Shown here: positions 35,561-44,972 of the stretch, piece after piece
Numbering within the stretch: the stretch's first letter is position 1
How the letters are laid out: each line of letters starts with the position of its first letter
DNA from: JTS-RE37 sp963756115
GTDB lineage: Bacteria > Bacteroidota > Bacteroidia > Flavobacteriales > Flavobacteriaceae
Length of the DNA: 64,000 nucleotides
NCBI GenBank assembly: GCA_963756115.1
Contig: CAVWMN010000003.1
Location: 372,001 to 436,000 of the forward strand
Reading direction: 5' to 3'
Made by a program: the position numbers and the translations under genes
The notes under the pieces: generated by a model
What the model was told of the DNA's origin: nothing
The model's database searches: none
What the model saw: only the letters and a program-made list of their open reading frames with translations

Positions 35561-37489
35561 TTATAAGTTCATGACCTCGGAAAATCCTCTTTTATTCAAT
35601 AACTCTTTGAAACGCGGGTCTTGATGTAATGAAGCAAAACAAGGCTGTACATACAACCATCTCATTTCAGGCTCGTTGTGGGTATATGACTTTTCCAGCC
35701 ATTCAAGGGTCCTATTATAATCCTGTAAGGTTGCAAAATAAAATGCCAGGTGGTATGCCGGACTTCCCGGGGCATCCTCATCGAACATTGAAGAAAGTTC
35801 ACTGATAAGCTGCTCGTCCCTAAAACTTCCTTTTTCTTCATTTTGCATCAGTGACGTCAAAACCAGTGCTAATGGTGAAGACGTAAACCAGGCGTCTAGA
35901 GCAAAACTTTCAAGGACTTGTTTACAATGCTCCCATTCACCTAGATGGTATAAAAGTAGGGCACCTTTAATTTTTAACCATTCGAGCTCATTGTATAAGG
36001 GCATAATTTCGTCTAACATGCTAATGGCCTCTGAATTTTTACCTGTCCAATATAATCCCCACGCCTTTAGCAACCTCATTTTTAAACTTTTGGGATCATC
36101 TTCAATGGCCATTTCAATTGCGTGAAAAGCGTCTGTAAGTCTGTTTGTTTGCATAGCATACGCCGTCATTTCAGGTGAAATAAATAAAGAGTCCCTTACA
36201 ATGAGATTTTGATAGTATTTTTCAACTCTATGAAAATCCCAGTCAAACAGGAACAAACTGAAATAATATTCATCAAGCAATGCCCTATCCGTCGGATGTA
36301 ATTCCAGGGCTTTATCCATGTAATATTTCGCCTTCTGATATGCTTCACTTTTATTATAGTATTTAAAGAACGCCTGAATCCTCCAAATTCGCGACATCCC
36401 TACATAGGCCTCTACGAAACTACTATCCGCCCCTATGGCTTTTTCATAAAAGTGAACAGCATCGTCAAGTCCAACCCTGTTCATCTGCATCATATAATGT
36501 TCCGCTTTCAAATAATGGCTGTAAGCCTCATATTTTTTTGTTGGCATCCTTTTAATTAATTCCACTTCCTGATGTGAGATCTGTACCCCCATTTTCCCGG
36601 CTACCTTCTCTGCTACCCTGGCTTGCATCTCAAATAAAGCGCCATCATTCCAGTTAGCCCGGTAATCATCGGACCATTCGTATGAATCTGCACGACCGTC
36701 GATCAGTCGGAGTATTACCTTCACCGTATCACCCGAGCGTTGGACATTTCCCTCCAGCAGATGGGTAACTCCCAGTTCACCGGCGATCTGCGCAGTACCC
36801 TTGTCGGTATTTTTATAGGTCAGCATGGTGGTAAAAGAAATAACATTTTTGATGGAACGTATCTTTGCCAGGCGAGAAATGATGGCATCGGTCATGCCAT
36901 CACTCACATATTGAAATTCCGGATCACCACTCAGATTTTTAAACGGGATCACTGCAATAGACTTGTCCGCTACCCCTACGGGGAGCAGCACTTCCTGTTT
37001 ATCGCTTTGCGAATTCAAATACAGTATAGAAGCGACCGCTACAACGAGCAGCAGGCCTACCAAAGAAAAAACAAGAATTGTTCTTTTTGAAACGCCGTTT
37101 ATTCGTACGGTGTCGGCTTCCACTTTCCCCGCTGTATCCGGGATGGTTTCGTTTCTAATTTTCGCTTCCCCCGGAGGGTACCCATAGTATTCGTGAAAAC
37201 AGGTGCCGAAATAGCTGGGGCTTGAGAAGCCCACTCGGTATGCAATTTCTGAAGCGGTACCTGCATTTTCCTGTAATAAGTCCATCGCTTTTCGAAGCCT
37301 GTATTCCCGGATAAATTGGCTTGTGGAGGTACCCTTTAATATGTGAAGCTTCCGAAGGAGCTGAGACTTGCTGCATCCAATTGCACTGGCAAGTTCATTT
37401 ACCCCAAAATTTTCCCTGCCCAGGTTGGCGTCGAGGATCTGGGTCAGCCGTAGTAGAAATTCCTGGTCCCTGGATACTGATCGTTCCAT
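35561..37489 (-). CDS. Membrane AraC-type regulator with TolB-like and TPR domains
   Basis: A 642-residue single-pass protein: N-terminal AraC helix-turn-helix domain (residues ~10-112; NELASAIGCSKSQLLRKLHI and EIAYRVGFSSPSYFGTCFHEYYGYPP), one membrane helix (~135-157), a TolB/FlgO-like domain (KSIAVIPFKNLSGDPEFQYVSDGM, about 180-300), then TPR repeats to the end. The DNA-binding part should be cytoplasmic and the TolB-TPR part periplasmic, a one-step transmembrane sensor design like CadC but with an AraC reader. It is divergent from the GlxA operon, 304 bases apart. Confidence 0.85.
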   Translation of the reverse strand: MERSVSRDQEFLLRLTQILDANLGRENFGVNELASAIGCSKSQLLRKLHILKGTSTSQFIREYRLRKAMDLLQENAGTASEIAYRVGFSSPSYFGTCFHEYYGYPPGEAKIRNETIPDTAGKVEADTVRINGVSKRTILVFSLVGLLLVVAVASILYLNSQSDKQEVLLPVGVADKSIAVIPFKNLSGDPEFQYVSDGMTDAIISRLAKIRSIKNVISFTTMLTYKNTDKGTAQIAGELGVTHLLEGNVQRSGDTVKVILRLIDGRADSYEWSDDYRANWNDGALFEMQARVAEKVAGKMGVQISHQEVELIKRMPTKKYEAYSHYLKAEHYMMQMNRVGLDDAVHFYEKAIGADSSFVEAYVGMSRIWRIQAFFKYYNKSEAYQKAKYYMDKALELHPTDRALLDEYYFSLFLFDWDFHRVEKYYQNLIVRDSLFISPEMTAYAMQTNRLTDAFHAIEMAIEDDPKSLKMRLLKAWGLYWTGKNSEAISMLDEIMPLYNELEWLKIKGALLLYHLGEWEHCKQVLESFALDAWFTSSPLALVLTSLMQNEEKGSFRDEQLISELSSMFDEDAPGSPAYHLAFYFATLQDYNRTLEWLEKSYTHNEPEMRWLYVQPCFASLHQDPRFKELLNKRGFSEVMNL

Positions 37490-37734
37490 GGTGGCTGAAA
37501 TAAGGGGGAAGAGATTTGTTTTTAAAAGTCATTTCCAACTAAAGATACAAATTTATTATCTCTAATATGTTAATGAAGAGGCCTTTAGAAACTGTATTTT
37601 TAAATCGCGTATTTGCGAAAGTGAGGTCTAAAAAACTAACATACCTACTTAAGAGTCGCTTTACGACCTTTACATATCCCCCTCCGGAAAGATGTTTAAT
37701 TTATACCTATATCTTGGCCTGATATGCATGTTAA

Positions 37735-37762
37735 TTGGCCAGATTGGGTAACTATATATTTG
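37735..37762 (+). promoter_or_regulatory. Bacteroidetes-type promoter (TTG-N17-TATATTTG)
   Basis: TTG at 37735-37737, a 17-base spacer, and a perfect TATATTTG at 37755-37762 match the -33/-7 consensus of the phylum. The predicted start of transcription is about 25 bases before the ATG at 37794, so this should drive the GlxA-LysR-hydrolase operon. This is the best promoter I found in the window. Confidence 0.65.
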
Positions 37763-37793
37763 TAATATTGTAATATCAATTAGAACGAAAGTC

Positions 37794-38726
37794 ATGAAAA
37801 TATTAATATTTTCTGCAGAACAGCCCAATCTGTTTAATTTTTCCGGCGTTTACGAGGTTTTTAAGGAAGCACTCGATAATGGAGCCGATGTGGAAATAGC
37901 CTTTATTTCTACGGAGCATAGTTTGTCCAGTTCCGCCGGTTTGATGCTATCCGGGTTTCAGCATTATTCCCAGGCGACCGCCTCCCGGGGGGATTACCTG
38001 CTGATCTGCGGCAGGGATCCTTCCCTGGAACTCGACGGTGATTTTCATAACTGGCTGCACACCCTGGAGGCTGGTGGTGTGCGCCTTGCTTCCATTTGCA
38101 CAGGGGCGTTTATTTTAGGCTGGGCCGGACTGCTCAACGGGCGCAAATGTACCACTCATTGGAAGTATACCAAGGCCTTGGCAGAGGGCTTTCCAAAGGC
38201 ACAGGTCGTTGAAGACCAGATCTTTGTAAAGGACAGGGATATCATCACCAGTGCAGGTTCTGCAGCAGGGATAGACCTGGCGCTTTCGATTATCGAGGAG
38301 GAGTTCGGGGCTCAATTTACCTGCAAAGTTGCCAGGGAATTAGTGGTCTATTTACGAAGGGATGGAACCCATACTCAAAAAAGCATTTATCTCAATTACC
38401 GAAACCACATCCATCAGGGCATTCACAAAGTGCAGGATTTCCTTTTGAGCCATATGGATAAAAAATCCAACCTCGATGAACTGGCGGATCTGGCTAACAT
38501 GAGTACCCGGAACCTGACCCGCGTCTTTAAGAAATCGGCCGGGATAACTATCAATGAATTCACTACCCAGGCCAAGATAACGTATGCCCAAAAATTGCTG
38601 AACAATTCAGATTTGACCATAGAGGCCATTTCTGCCCGGTGCGGCTACGATGATGCCACACAATTCCGCAGGATCTGGAAGTCGCGCTTCAAAAAATTAC
38701 CCTCACAATACAGAGCTGTCTCATGA
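37794..38726 (+). CDS. GlxA-family regulator (DJ-1/PfpI plus AraC domain)
   Basis: Residues 1-190 form a DJ-1/PfpI-like domain with the nucleophile-elbow region SICTGAFILGWAGLL and CTTHWKY; residues 215-305 form an AraC DNA-binding domain (LDELADLANMSTRNLTRVFK, IEAISARCGYDDATQFRRIW). GlxA-type regulators sense small metabolites. The gene has a good promoter 30 bases upstream and overlaps the next gene by 4 bases (ATGA). Confidence 0.9.
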   Translation: MKILIFSAEQPNLFNFSGVYEVFKEALDNGADVEIAFISTEHSLSSSAGLMLSGFQHYSQATASRGDYLLICGRDPSLELDGDFHNWLHTLEAGGVRLASICTGAFILGWAGLLNGRKCTTHWKYTKALAEGFPKAQVVEDQIFVKDRDIITSAGSAAGIDLALSIIEEEFGAQFTCKVARELVVYLRRDGTHTQKSIYLNYRNHIHQGIHKVQDFLLSHMDKKSNLDELADLANMSTRNLTRVFKKSAGITINEFTTQAKITYAQKLLNNSDLTIEAISARCGYDDATQFRRIWKSRFKKLPSQYRAVS

Positions 38727-39631
38727 TACAAATTGAACTACGCCATTATCGCATGGTCGTCGCCGTACACCATGAAGGCAACCTTACCAGGGCCGCACGG
38801 AAACTGTGGCTCACCCAATCTGCCCTTAGTCATCAGTTGAAGGAACTCGAGGAAGGCCTGGGACTTCCTGTCTTTCTGAGGCATAAAAATACCATGATAC
38901 TTACTGCGGCAGGTAAAATCCTGTTTGGTACGGCCCATAAGATCCTAACAGAAGAGAACGAATTCAAGATAACTTTTGACAACTTCAGGAATGGAATAAA
39001 AGGCAGGCTCCGGATTGGCCTCGGCACAAAACTCGCCGGGTACTGGCTTCCGTCAATTTTTAGTTCCCGTTCTTCCCTCTCGCCTGAACTGCCCATGGAC
39101 ATAAGTGACCATAGCGGTCAGGGTGCCCGGGAAACCTTAATGGCGGGAAAAGTGGATGTCCTTATCCTGGAGTTGCCATCCGGCACCCCTAAAGAAAAAG
39201 ATCTTGAGTATACAAAGATAGGGAACAGTAAAAAAGTTTTTCTGATGTCCGGACATTCCCTAATGCCTCAAACGGTCCAAAAATTGCTGACCCTGGACCC
39301 CGATTTTCAGTATTCGCAGCTGTTCCAGGCCCTGGTGGCCAGGAAATTGGTATCTCCAAGTGCTTTGAATTCGGTCGGACAGCTTGAACTGTTCCTGAAA
39401 TTGGTCAAAAATGGGTTTGCAATCGGAATTCTGGACGCACATCTTGCAGGTGACCTCGGAACAGATGGTAAATTCAGGACCTTTCCTGTGAACCTGCCGG
39501 AAGCCAGGAGCAGCTGGTATCTCGTCAGCCTTAAAGAGTTTGAAAAGATTGAACCGAACAGGCAATTTTTGTCGCAGTTCCGTAGCTATTTGAAATACAA
39601 AAGAAGCATCCCTTTGATCCAAAGCCTATGA
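38723..39631 (+). CDS. LysR-family transcription regulator
   Basis: A 302-residue protein with the N-terminal winged helix (AVHHEGNLTRAARKLWLTQS, ALSHQLKELEEGLGLPVFLR) and a C-terminal periplasmic-binding-protein-like effector domain. The overall shape resembles MetR-like LysR proteins. Start and stop overlaps of 4 bases on both sides (ATGA at 38723 and 39628) make it part of a tightly coupled three-gene unit, which is unusual because the gene before it is also a regulator. Confidence 0.9.
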   Translation: MIQIELRHYRMVVAVHHEGNLTRAARKLWLTQSALSHQLKELEEGLGLPVFLRHKNTMILTAAGKILFGTAHKILTEENEFKITFDNFRNGIKGRLRIGLGTKLAGYWLPSIFSSRSSLSPELPMDISDHSGQGARETLMAGKVDVLILELPSGTPKEKDLEYTKIGNSKKVFLMSGHSLMPQTVQKLLTLDPDFQYSQLFQALVARKLVSPSALNSVGQLELFLKLVKNGFAIGILDAHLAGDLGTDGKFRTFPVNLPEARSSWYLVSLKEFEKIEPNRQFLSQFRSYLKYKRSIPLIQSL

Positions 39632-40563
39632 AAACCCGGATATTCCCAGCAACCCTTGGCTTATTATTCCTTTCCGTCCTGCCGCTTAAGTGCCAGGAAC
39701 ATCGGCCCACCTATCATTGGCAGGAAGTGGACAGCGTCGGGATTTTTTACAGAAAGGCTGGCAATCCTGAGCACCCGGTCCTGGTCTTATTGCACGGCAC
39801 ACCTTCCTCTTCCGTGATGTACCAGGAGTTGATGGAATTGCTGCTGGATGATTTTTACCTGATCGCACCGGATTATCCTGCCCATGGCTATTCCGATAGC
39901 CCGCCAGCTTCCACCTACCGATATACCTTTGAGAACATCTCAATGACAATACGCCAACTCCTGTCCCTTTTGGGAATTGAGAAGTATTCGCTATACATGC
40001 AGGATTACGGGGCACCCGTGGGGTTCAGGATGGCTGTGGCAGCGCCGCAAAAAATTGACCGCCTTATCATCCAAAATGCCAATGCCTATCTGGAAGGCTT
40101 CCCCCAAGCGCAGGACAATCAGGGGGTATTGCAGACCTATTGGCGTACCAGGGATGCGCAATATGAAAAAGACTGGGTCGGTTTCTACAGCAGCCTGCAA
40201 CCTGCCACTGCCGGCAAATGGCGCCATGGGCCTAAGGTTAATCCGGATCGCAGGGCCCTGGACATTGCCGTCATGCAAAGACCTGGAACACTGGCATTAT
40301 TCCAGGAGCTGTGGTTCGATTACGGCAACAATGTGAAAGACTACCCCAAATGGCAGGAATACCTTCGTGAAAATCAACCCCCTGCCCTGGTGCTATGGGG
40401 CAAGGAAGACGTATTCTTTACAATCCCCGGCGCAGTGGCATACCTCAACGATCTTCCCCGGGCTGAGGTCCACCTGCTCAATGGGGGGCATTGGCTCGCA
40501 ACCGATGATAATCCGATAATGGTAGCCGGGCTCATTACGGCCTTCTTTAAGGAAAATCCATAA
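39628..40563 (+). CDS. Exported alpha/beta hydrolase (haloalkane dehalogenase/epoxide hydrolase-like)
   Basis: Signal peptide (1-22, ending LKCQ) and an alpha/beta-hydrolase fold. HGTPSSS (56-62) is the oxyanion-hole region; the nucleophile is Asp126 in YMQDYGAPVG, as in dehalogenases and epoxide hydrolases rather than Ser-esterases; the catalytic His is in NGGHWLATDD near residue 294; an acid follows in GKEDVFF. Probable periplasmic hydrolysis of an ester, epoxide or halide carbon. It is translationally coupled to the LysR gene and is the likely target of the two regulators. Confidence 0.86.
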   Translation: MKTRIFPATLGLLFLSVLPLKCQEHRPTYHWQEVDSVGIFYRKAGNPEHPVLVLLHGTPSSSVMYQELMELLLDDFYLIAPDYPAHGYSDSPPASTYRYTFENISMTIRQLLSLLGIEKYSLYMQDYGAPVGFRMAVAAPQKIDRLIIQNANAYLEGFPQAQDNQGVLQTYWRTRDAQYEKDWVGFYSSLQPATAGKWRHGPKVNPDRRALDIAVMQRPGTLALFQELWFDYGNNVKDYPKWQEYLRENQPPALVLWGKEDVFFTIPGAVAYLNDLPRAEVHLLNGGHWLATDDNPIMVAGLITAFFKENP

Positions 40564-40599
40564 AGCCCTGTATGTCTGCCAATAAAAAGATTCGGGAAT

Positions 40600-42780
40600 A
40601 TGAAAACTATGAAGCTTACAGTAATGCTGCTTTTTTTTGGCATCCCGAAATTAGGGGCACAACCGGTGGATACACTTGTAGTACTTAAAGCAGCAGCCAC
40701 CATAACCTTCGATGGTATGCCCTTTGAGGAAGCCTGGGCAGGAATGGCACCCCTCCCTATGGTGGTATTTACACCTAAATACAAGGCCGACGCCAGTGAG
40801 CGTACGGAGATCCGGCTGGCCCATGACGGTGAATACCTCTACATTGCAGGAAAACTATATGATTCCGAACCCGAAGCCATACAGGGTAATTCCCTGATCC
40901 GGGATTTTAATACCGCCGGGGATTTTTTCAATGTCTGTATCGATTCCTTCAACGATAATGAAACATACTGGTATTTCGGGACCATGCCATCCGGCAATCG
41001 GTTGGATGCCGAAATACCCAATGATGCCGAGACCGATTTTATTTTCAACCAAAGCTGGAATACATTCTGGGACGTAAAAACCGCCATCACTGAACAGGGA
41101 TGGTTCGTAGAAATGCGCATCCCGTTTTCGAGCCTGAGGTTCAAAGCCCACGGAGAAGTAATCATCCTCGGTTTCAGTGTCAACAGGCTCATAGGCAGAA
41201 AATTTGAAAGGCATGTTTTCCCGGATATCCCGCCGCACTGGCCTGCAGCTGTCTGGAAGGCCTCCCAGGCCCAAAAAATACGGATTGAAGGGGTTGATGA
41301 GAAAAAACCACTCTATATAACACCCTATGTACTGGGCGGTTTCTCAAGAGAAAAAAAACAGGACGTAACCCCGGAGGTAGCCGGGTACAACAAGTTCGTT
41401 AAAAAAGAGGCGGGGCTCGACCTTAAATTGGGGATAGCCAGCAATTATACATTGGACATTAGCCTGAACACCGATTTTGCACAGGTGGAGGCAGACGATT
41501 TTCAGGCCAACCTCAGCAGATTTTCATTGTTTTTTCCCGAAAAGCGGCAGTTTTTCCAGGAAAGGGCAGGTGTATTCTCCTTTGAGACCAGTGGGCTTAA
41601 CCGCTTGTTCAACAGCCGTGTCATCGGCCTGACCCCAGCCGGGAGGCCCGTACGGGTTTATGGCGGGATCCGGTTTGTAGGAAGGGCAAAGGGTAACGAT
41701 CTGGGGATATTGAGCATGCAAACCCAGGCACCTGACAGCATGGGCTCGGAGAATTACAGCATCGCCCGGTACCGCAGGAGGATTTTTAATAAAAATTCCT
41801 ATATCGGGGCAATTGCACTATCCAAAATAGATGAAATGGGCAATTATAATTTCAGTTATGGACTCGATGGTCAAATCCGGGTCCACGCACAGCATTTCCT
41901 GACCCTGAAGGCCGGGCAATCAGTTACATCAGGAGACGATGGGTATTTTATGTATGGGATGTGGGAGAAAAGAGCATTCAAAGGGCTGGGATTTTCTGTT
42001 GAGGTCGATAAGACTTCGGACGATTTCAACCCCGGACTGGGATTTATCCTCAGACGCAACCTGTTGCTTGGGCAGAAGACCAGCTATGGCATATTACCGG
42101 AAAAAAGTAAATACTTTCAGGCAATTTCAACGGAATTAAGCAATACATTCTATTATCGAAATTCCGATGCTGAATTGGAAACCAGGAATACCAAATTTAA
42201 TACCGTTGTGAATATGCGCAACGGCAGCTACTGGAACATTGGCTACCAGCATATTTTTGACGCTGTTCAAATTGATTTTAGTATTTCTGAAAACGTGATG
42301 GTCCCGGCAGGGAAATACAACTACGGCGGATTCCTCCTGGGGTACAGAACGAATGTTAACGGGAATTTCCGCGTCGCATCTTCCCTGGAAGTCGGAAGGT
42401 TTTACTCGGGAAAGAATTATATTATGTCCGTTGCCCCAAGCTGGAACCCTTCTAAACACCTGGAATTGCAGGCCGGCTATACCTATCAGGCTATTGATTT
42501 TGGGCATCAGGGAGTCCGGGCAGATATCGGGACCCTCAAGGCGCTGGTCGCCTTTGACCTGAAATGGTCTGTAAGCACACTCCTCCAATACAATAAGATC
42601 AGCGAAAGACTGGGGGTAAATGCACGGCTCCGTTTTAACACCGCCGAAGGGCGGGACCTGTTCCTTGTGTTCAATCAACTTAATGATGTTAGGTCCGGCG
42701 CATTGAACAGCACATTGCCTGGCGTTAACCAGTGGAGTCTTTTTATCAAGTATACACACGCCTTCAACCTTACCAGGTAA
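40600..42780 (+). CDS. DUF5916-family outer-membrane/secreted protein with CBM9-like N-terminus
   Basis: A 726-residue protein: signal peptide to about residue 21, a CBM9-like beta-sandwich to about residue 210 (ITFDGMPFEEAWAGMAP, TEIRLAHDGEYLYIAGKLYD, WFVEMRIPFSSLRF), then DUF5916 with many amphipathic strands (FAQVEADDFQANLSRFSLFF, PEKRQFFQERAGVF) likely forming an outer-membrane barrel. Function of the family is unknown; it is common in Bacteroidetes and often near peptidases. It follows the hydrolase by 36 bases and may belong to the same transcript. Confidence 0.83.
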   Translation: MKTMKLTVMLLFFGIPKLGAQPVDTLVVLKAAATITFDGMPFEEAWAGMAPLPMVVFTPKYKADASERTEIRLAHDGEYLYIAGKLYDSEPEAIQGNSLIRDFNTAGDFFNVCIDSFNDNETYWYFGTMPSGNRLDAEIPNDAETDFIFNQSWNTFWDVKTAITEQGWFVEMRIPFSSLRFKAHGEVIILGFSVNRLIGRKFERHVFPDIPPHWPAAVWKASQAQKIRIEGVDEKKPLYITPYVLGGFSREKKQDVTPEVAGYNKFVKKEAGLDLKLGIASNYTLDISLNTDFAQVEADDFQANLSRFSLFFPEKRQFFQERAGVFSFETSGLNRLFNSRVIGLTPAGRPVRVYGGIRFVGRAKGNDLGILSMQTQAPDSMGSENYSIARYRRRIFNKNSYIGAIALSKIDEMGNYNFSYGLDGQIRVHAQHFLTLKAGQSVTSGDDGYFMYGMWEKRAFKGLGFSVEVDKTSDDFNPGLGFILRRNLLLGQKTSYGILPEKSKYFQAISTELSNTFYYRNSDAELETRNTKFNTVVNMRNGSYWNIGYQHIFDAVQIDFSISENVMVPAGKYNYGGFLLGYRTNVNGNFRVASSLEVGRFYSGKNYIMSVAPSWNPSKHLELQAGYTYQAIDFGHQGVRADIGTLKALVAFDLKWSVSTLLQYNKISERLGVNARLRFNTAEGRDLFLVFNQLNDVRSGALNSTLPGVNQWSLFIKYTHAFNLTR

Positions 42781-42955
42781 GGGTGCTGTATTTTTTCTTT
42801 TTTGCCAACTTCAAAAGCGCCTTCTGAATGTCGCAAATGTCTGCCGGATTCAATGGCGCTAAATCGTTATAGTACCAGGGTTGTTCATCGATATGCGGAA
42901 AATAAAGCGCCTGCTGCTTTATTTTGCCCGATAGGAAGGGAGGTATGACCGCCGT
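42770..42955 (-). pseudogene. Start-less open frame with protein-like sequence
   Basis: A 62-codon minus-strand frame ends in TAA at 42770-42772 and reads IKQQALYFPHIDEQPWYYND followed by a lysine-rich end. It has no ATG, GTG or TTG start. Upstream, in another frame, an ATG with a good ribosome-binding site (AAGGGG) lies at about 42961. The composition is convincingly protein-like, so it may be a frameshifted small gene or the C-terminus of a lost gene. No family recognised. Its stop overlaps the DUF5916 gene end. Confidence 0.35.
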
Positions 42956-43025
42956 TCATAGTTCCCCTTAGCCCTTTTATTACTGCCGGGTTGCAGGATT
43001 ACAGGGATCTTGTGAAATTAGGTTT

Positions 43026-43958
43026 ATGAATACAAAAGTAAAAGCCTATGGGCTGTTGTTCCTGTTAGCATCCCTTTGGGGTCCTTCCTTCCTGTTCCTG
43101 AAAATAGCGGTAGCTGATCTTCCGCCGGTGACCATTGCATGTATCCGGAGTATGGCAGGGGCACTGATCCTGATCCTGGTAGTATGGAAAAAGGGATTGC
43201 GCTTTCCCACCAAGCCCTGGGTTTATGTCCACTTTTTACTGATCGGGCTATTTTCAATGGCGCTGCCCTTTTCCCTGATCACCTGGAGTGAACAATTTAT
43301 CGATAGCGCCATGGCAGCCGTTGTTAATTCTTCCATGCCCCTCTACACCATCATCCTGGCCCATTTTATGATACCAACTGAAAGCATCACGTTTCCTAAA
43401 ATGATCGGACTGATGGTTGGTTTAACCGGTGTGCTTGTGCTCCTATTACCATCCATTTCCCTGGAAGGGAATGCCGTGACGTCCGGCATCATTGCAGCCA
43501 GCATAGCAGCATTGAGTTATGGGGTGGGGGCGGTATACGCTAAATTAAAAATGAAAGGCCAGCCTCCGTTAATGGCTACTTCCCTCCAACTCTCCGCTTC
43601 GGCCTTGCTGCTCCTTCCGGCCTCTCTGGTATTGGAAGATCCGTTGTTGAGCCTGCCACAGCTGCAAATGGACAGTCTTTTGGCCCTGGCCTACCTCAGC
43701 CTTATTGCCACCGTACTCGCCTTTTATTTATACTTTAAGTTACTGGATAAATCGGGCGCCAGCTTTGTTTCCAATGTTACCTATATCATGCCGCTATATG
43801 GGATCGTATTAGGTTATGTTTTCCTGGAGGAAACGCTGTCCCTGCTTTCCCTGCTGGGTGCTGTTCTTATTATTACAGGAATCGGAATTTCAGGTGGACT
43901 ATGGAATCGGATAGTGAGATACTCAAACTGTCGGCAACAGCAGGTATGCTGTACGTAA
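43026..43958 (+). CDS. EamA/DMT-family inner-membrane transporter
   Basis: A 310-residue protein with ten predicted membrane helices in two homologous EamA halves (LLFLLASLWGPSFLFLKIAV at the start of the first, GIIAASIAALSYGVGAVYAK at the second). DMT-family proteins export or import small metabolites such as amino acids. The final 15 residues (RIVRYSNCRQQQVCCT) are not family-like; the gene ends at the border of a repeat-rich region, and its original stop may have been replaced by repeat sequence. Confidence 0.85.
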   Translation: MNTKVKAYGLLFLLASLWGPSFLFLKIAVADLPPVTIACIRSMAGALILILVVWKKGLRFPTKPWVYVHFLLIGLFSMALPFSLITWSEQFIDSAMAAVVNSSMPLYTIILAHFMIPTESITFPKMIGLMVGLTGVLVLLLPSISLEGNAVTSGIIAASIAALSYGVGAVYAKLKMKGQPPLMATSLQLSASALLLLPASLVLEDPLLSLPQLQMDSLLALAYLSLIATVLAFYLYFKLLDKSGASFVSNVTYIMPLYGIVLGYVFLEETLSLLSLLGAVLIITGIGISGGLWNRIVRYSNCRQQQVCCT

Positions 43959-44172
43959 AGAGGCTGGGGCCATCAATGGTTTTTTATGGGAGAAAGCCTG
44001 TGTTTCTTCAGCCTCAAACAAATACATCGGATAAAAAAGTTGTCCTGTTAAAAAAGTTGGCAGTAGACAGGGGCAGTTGGCAGACGTATCTGCATTCAAG
44101 GTTCAATATTTAAAGTTCCCTCTTACGCCAGCCTTCTTCGCCAAGGCTACGAAGGCCGTTGTGCTTCAGATG

Positions 44173-44416
44173 ACAGGCAAAGTTTTGCCCTATTAAAGAA
44201 GTTGGCAGTATACAATGGCAGTTCGCAGTACTACATCTGTTAATCAGAAATTTTTCGGCCTATTTTTATTTTGGTATGAAATCAAGCGTTTTCACGCAGG
44301 CAGTAGGAAGCCGTCCAAAGAGCATTTCGCAAGGGTAAAGCGGACTGGGCGGTGTGGCAGTGGAAAGCGCGTAGATTTCCAAAAAATAAAAATCAGCCAG
44401 GGAGTTTTTTGATTGA
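44173..44416 (+). repeat. Dispersed repeat, inverted arm A
   Basis: About 240 bases, from ACAGGCAAAGTTTTGCCC to GGGAGTTTTTTGATTG, match the reverse complement of 52450-52724 at an estimated 85-90 % identity by eye. Shared phrases include AAATTTTTCGGCC, GGAAGCCGTCCAAAGAGCAT and AAAATCAGCCAGGGAG. The other arm has about 25-30 extra bases near the TTAACAGAT phrase. Confidence 0.85.
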
Positions 44417-44457
44417 AAAAAGAAATATGAACAGATCATGCGGCATATCCAATCCCT

Positions 44458-44772
44458 ATTTACATTGGGATCAAAACCGCAGCTGTCGATAACGCTGCTT
44501 ACTCTTATCACCTTGTGCAGTTTTCTTCATTCATTTTGCCTTGATGCAAAATGAATCAAAAAATCAAGAAGGATTTGAGGAAATTTTTGATCCCGAAGTA
44601 ATGAGGGATCAAAACCGCAGCTGCCGCTATCGCTGCATGCTCTTTTTCGCTTACGCGAAACGCATTTCCGCTTGCGGCCCTGCTATTCTGAAAATCCTTC
44701 GGAGTTATCACAGTATGAAAGTGTTGATTAGAAAAGGCATCAGCCAGAGAGTTTTCTGGTTGAAAAAAGAAT
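44458..44772 (+). repeat. Short direct repeats next to arm A
   Basis: GGGATCAAAACCGCAGCTG with a following GATAACGCTGC-like tail occurs at 44459-44492 and again at 44605-44638. CATCAGCCAGAGAGTTTTCTGG before TTGAAAAAAGAA at 44738-44772 repeats the end of arm A (44390-44424). The region thus holds a second, partial copy of the same element. Confidence 0.7.
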
Positions 44773-44972
44773 AAACTAATTGCAGTCAATGCCCTTTGAC
44801 AGTTATTAATCGGCAGTATTAGTTATTCAAATTTCAATGGTTAAGGTTCAAAGTTACCCCTATAAAAAGTTCGCAGTTTGTCAGGCTGAGCGCCCCCCTT
44901 GACCGTCCCGATAGCTCGGGAGCGCAGTCGAAGCGCAGAAAAATAAAGTGGGCAGAATACAGTGGCACTCCC

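Larger units (their letters stand above)
43959..44972. other. Gene-free, repeat-rich region
   Basis: One kilobase with no credible gene. It contains the inverted-repeat arm A (44173-44416), a second partial copy of related sequence (44458-44772), a perfect 11-bp hairpin ATTCATTTTGC / GCAAAATGAAT at 44529-44556, and short phrases (GTTGGCAGTA, GGCAGTTGGCAG) that recur in the gene-free region at 51.5-53.2 kb. It looks like accumulated non-coding repeat sequence bounding the 45-51.5 kb gene block. Confidence 0.7.

Noticed and set aside
44215..44412. Coding gene inside inverted arm A
   Set aside because: The matching arm B has the frame broken by indels, so conservation is at DNA level, not protein level.
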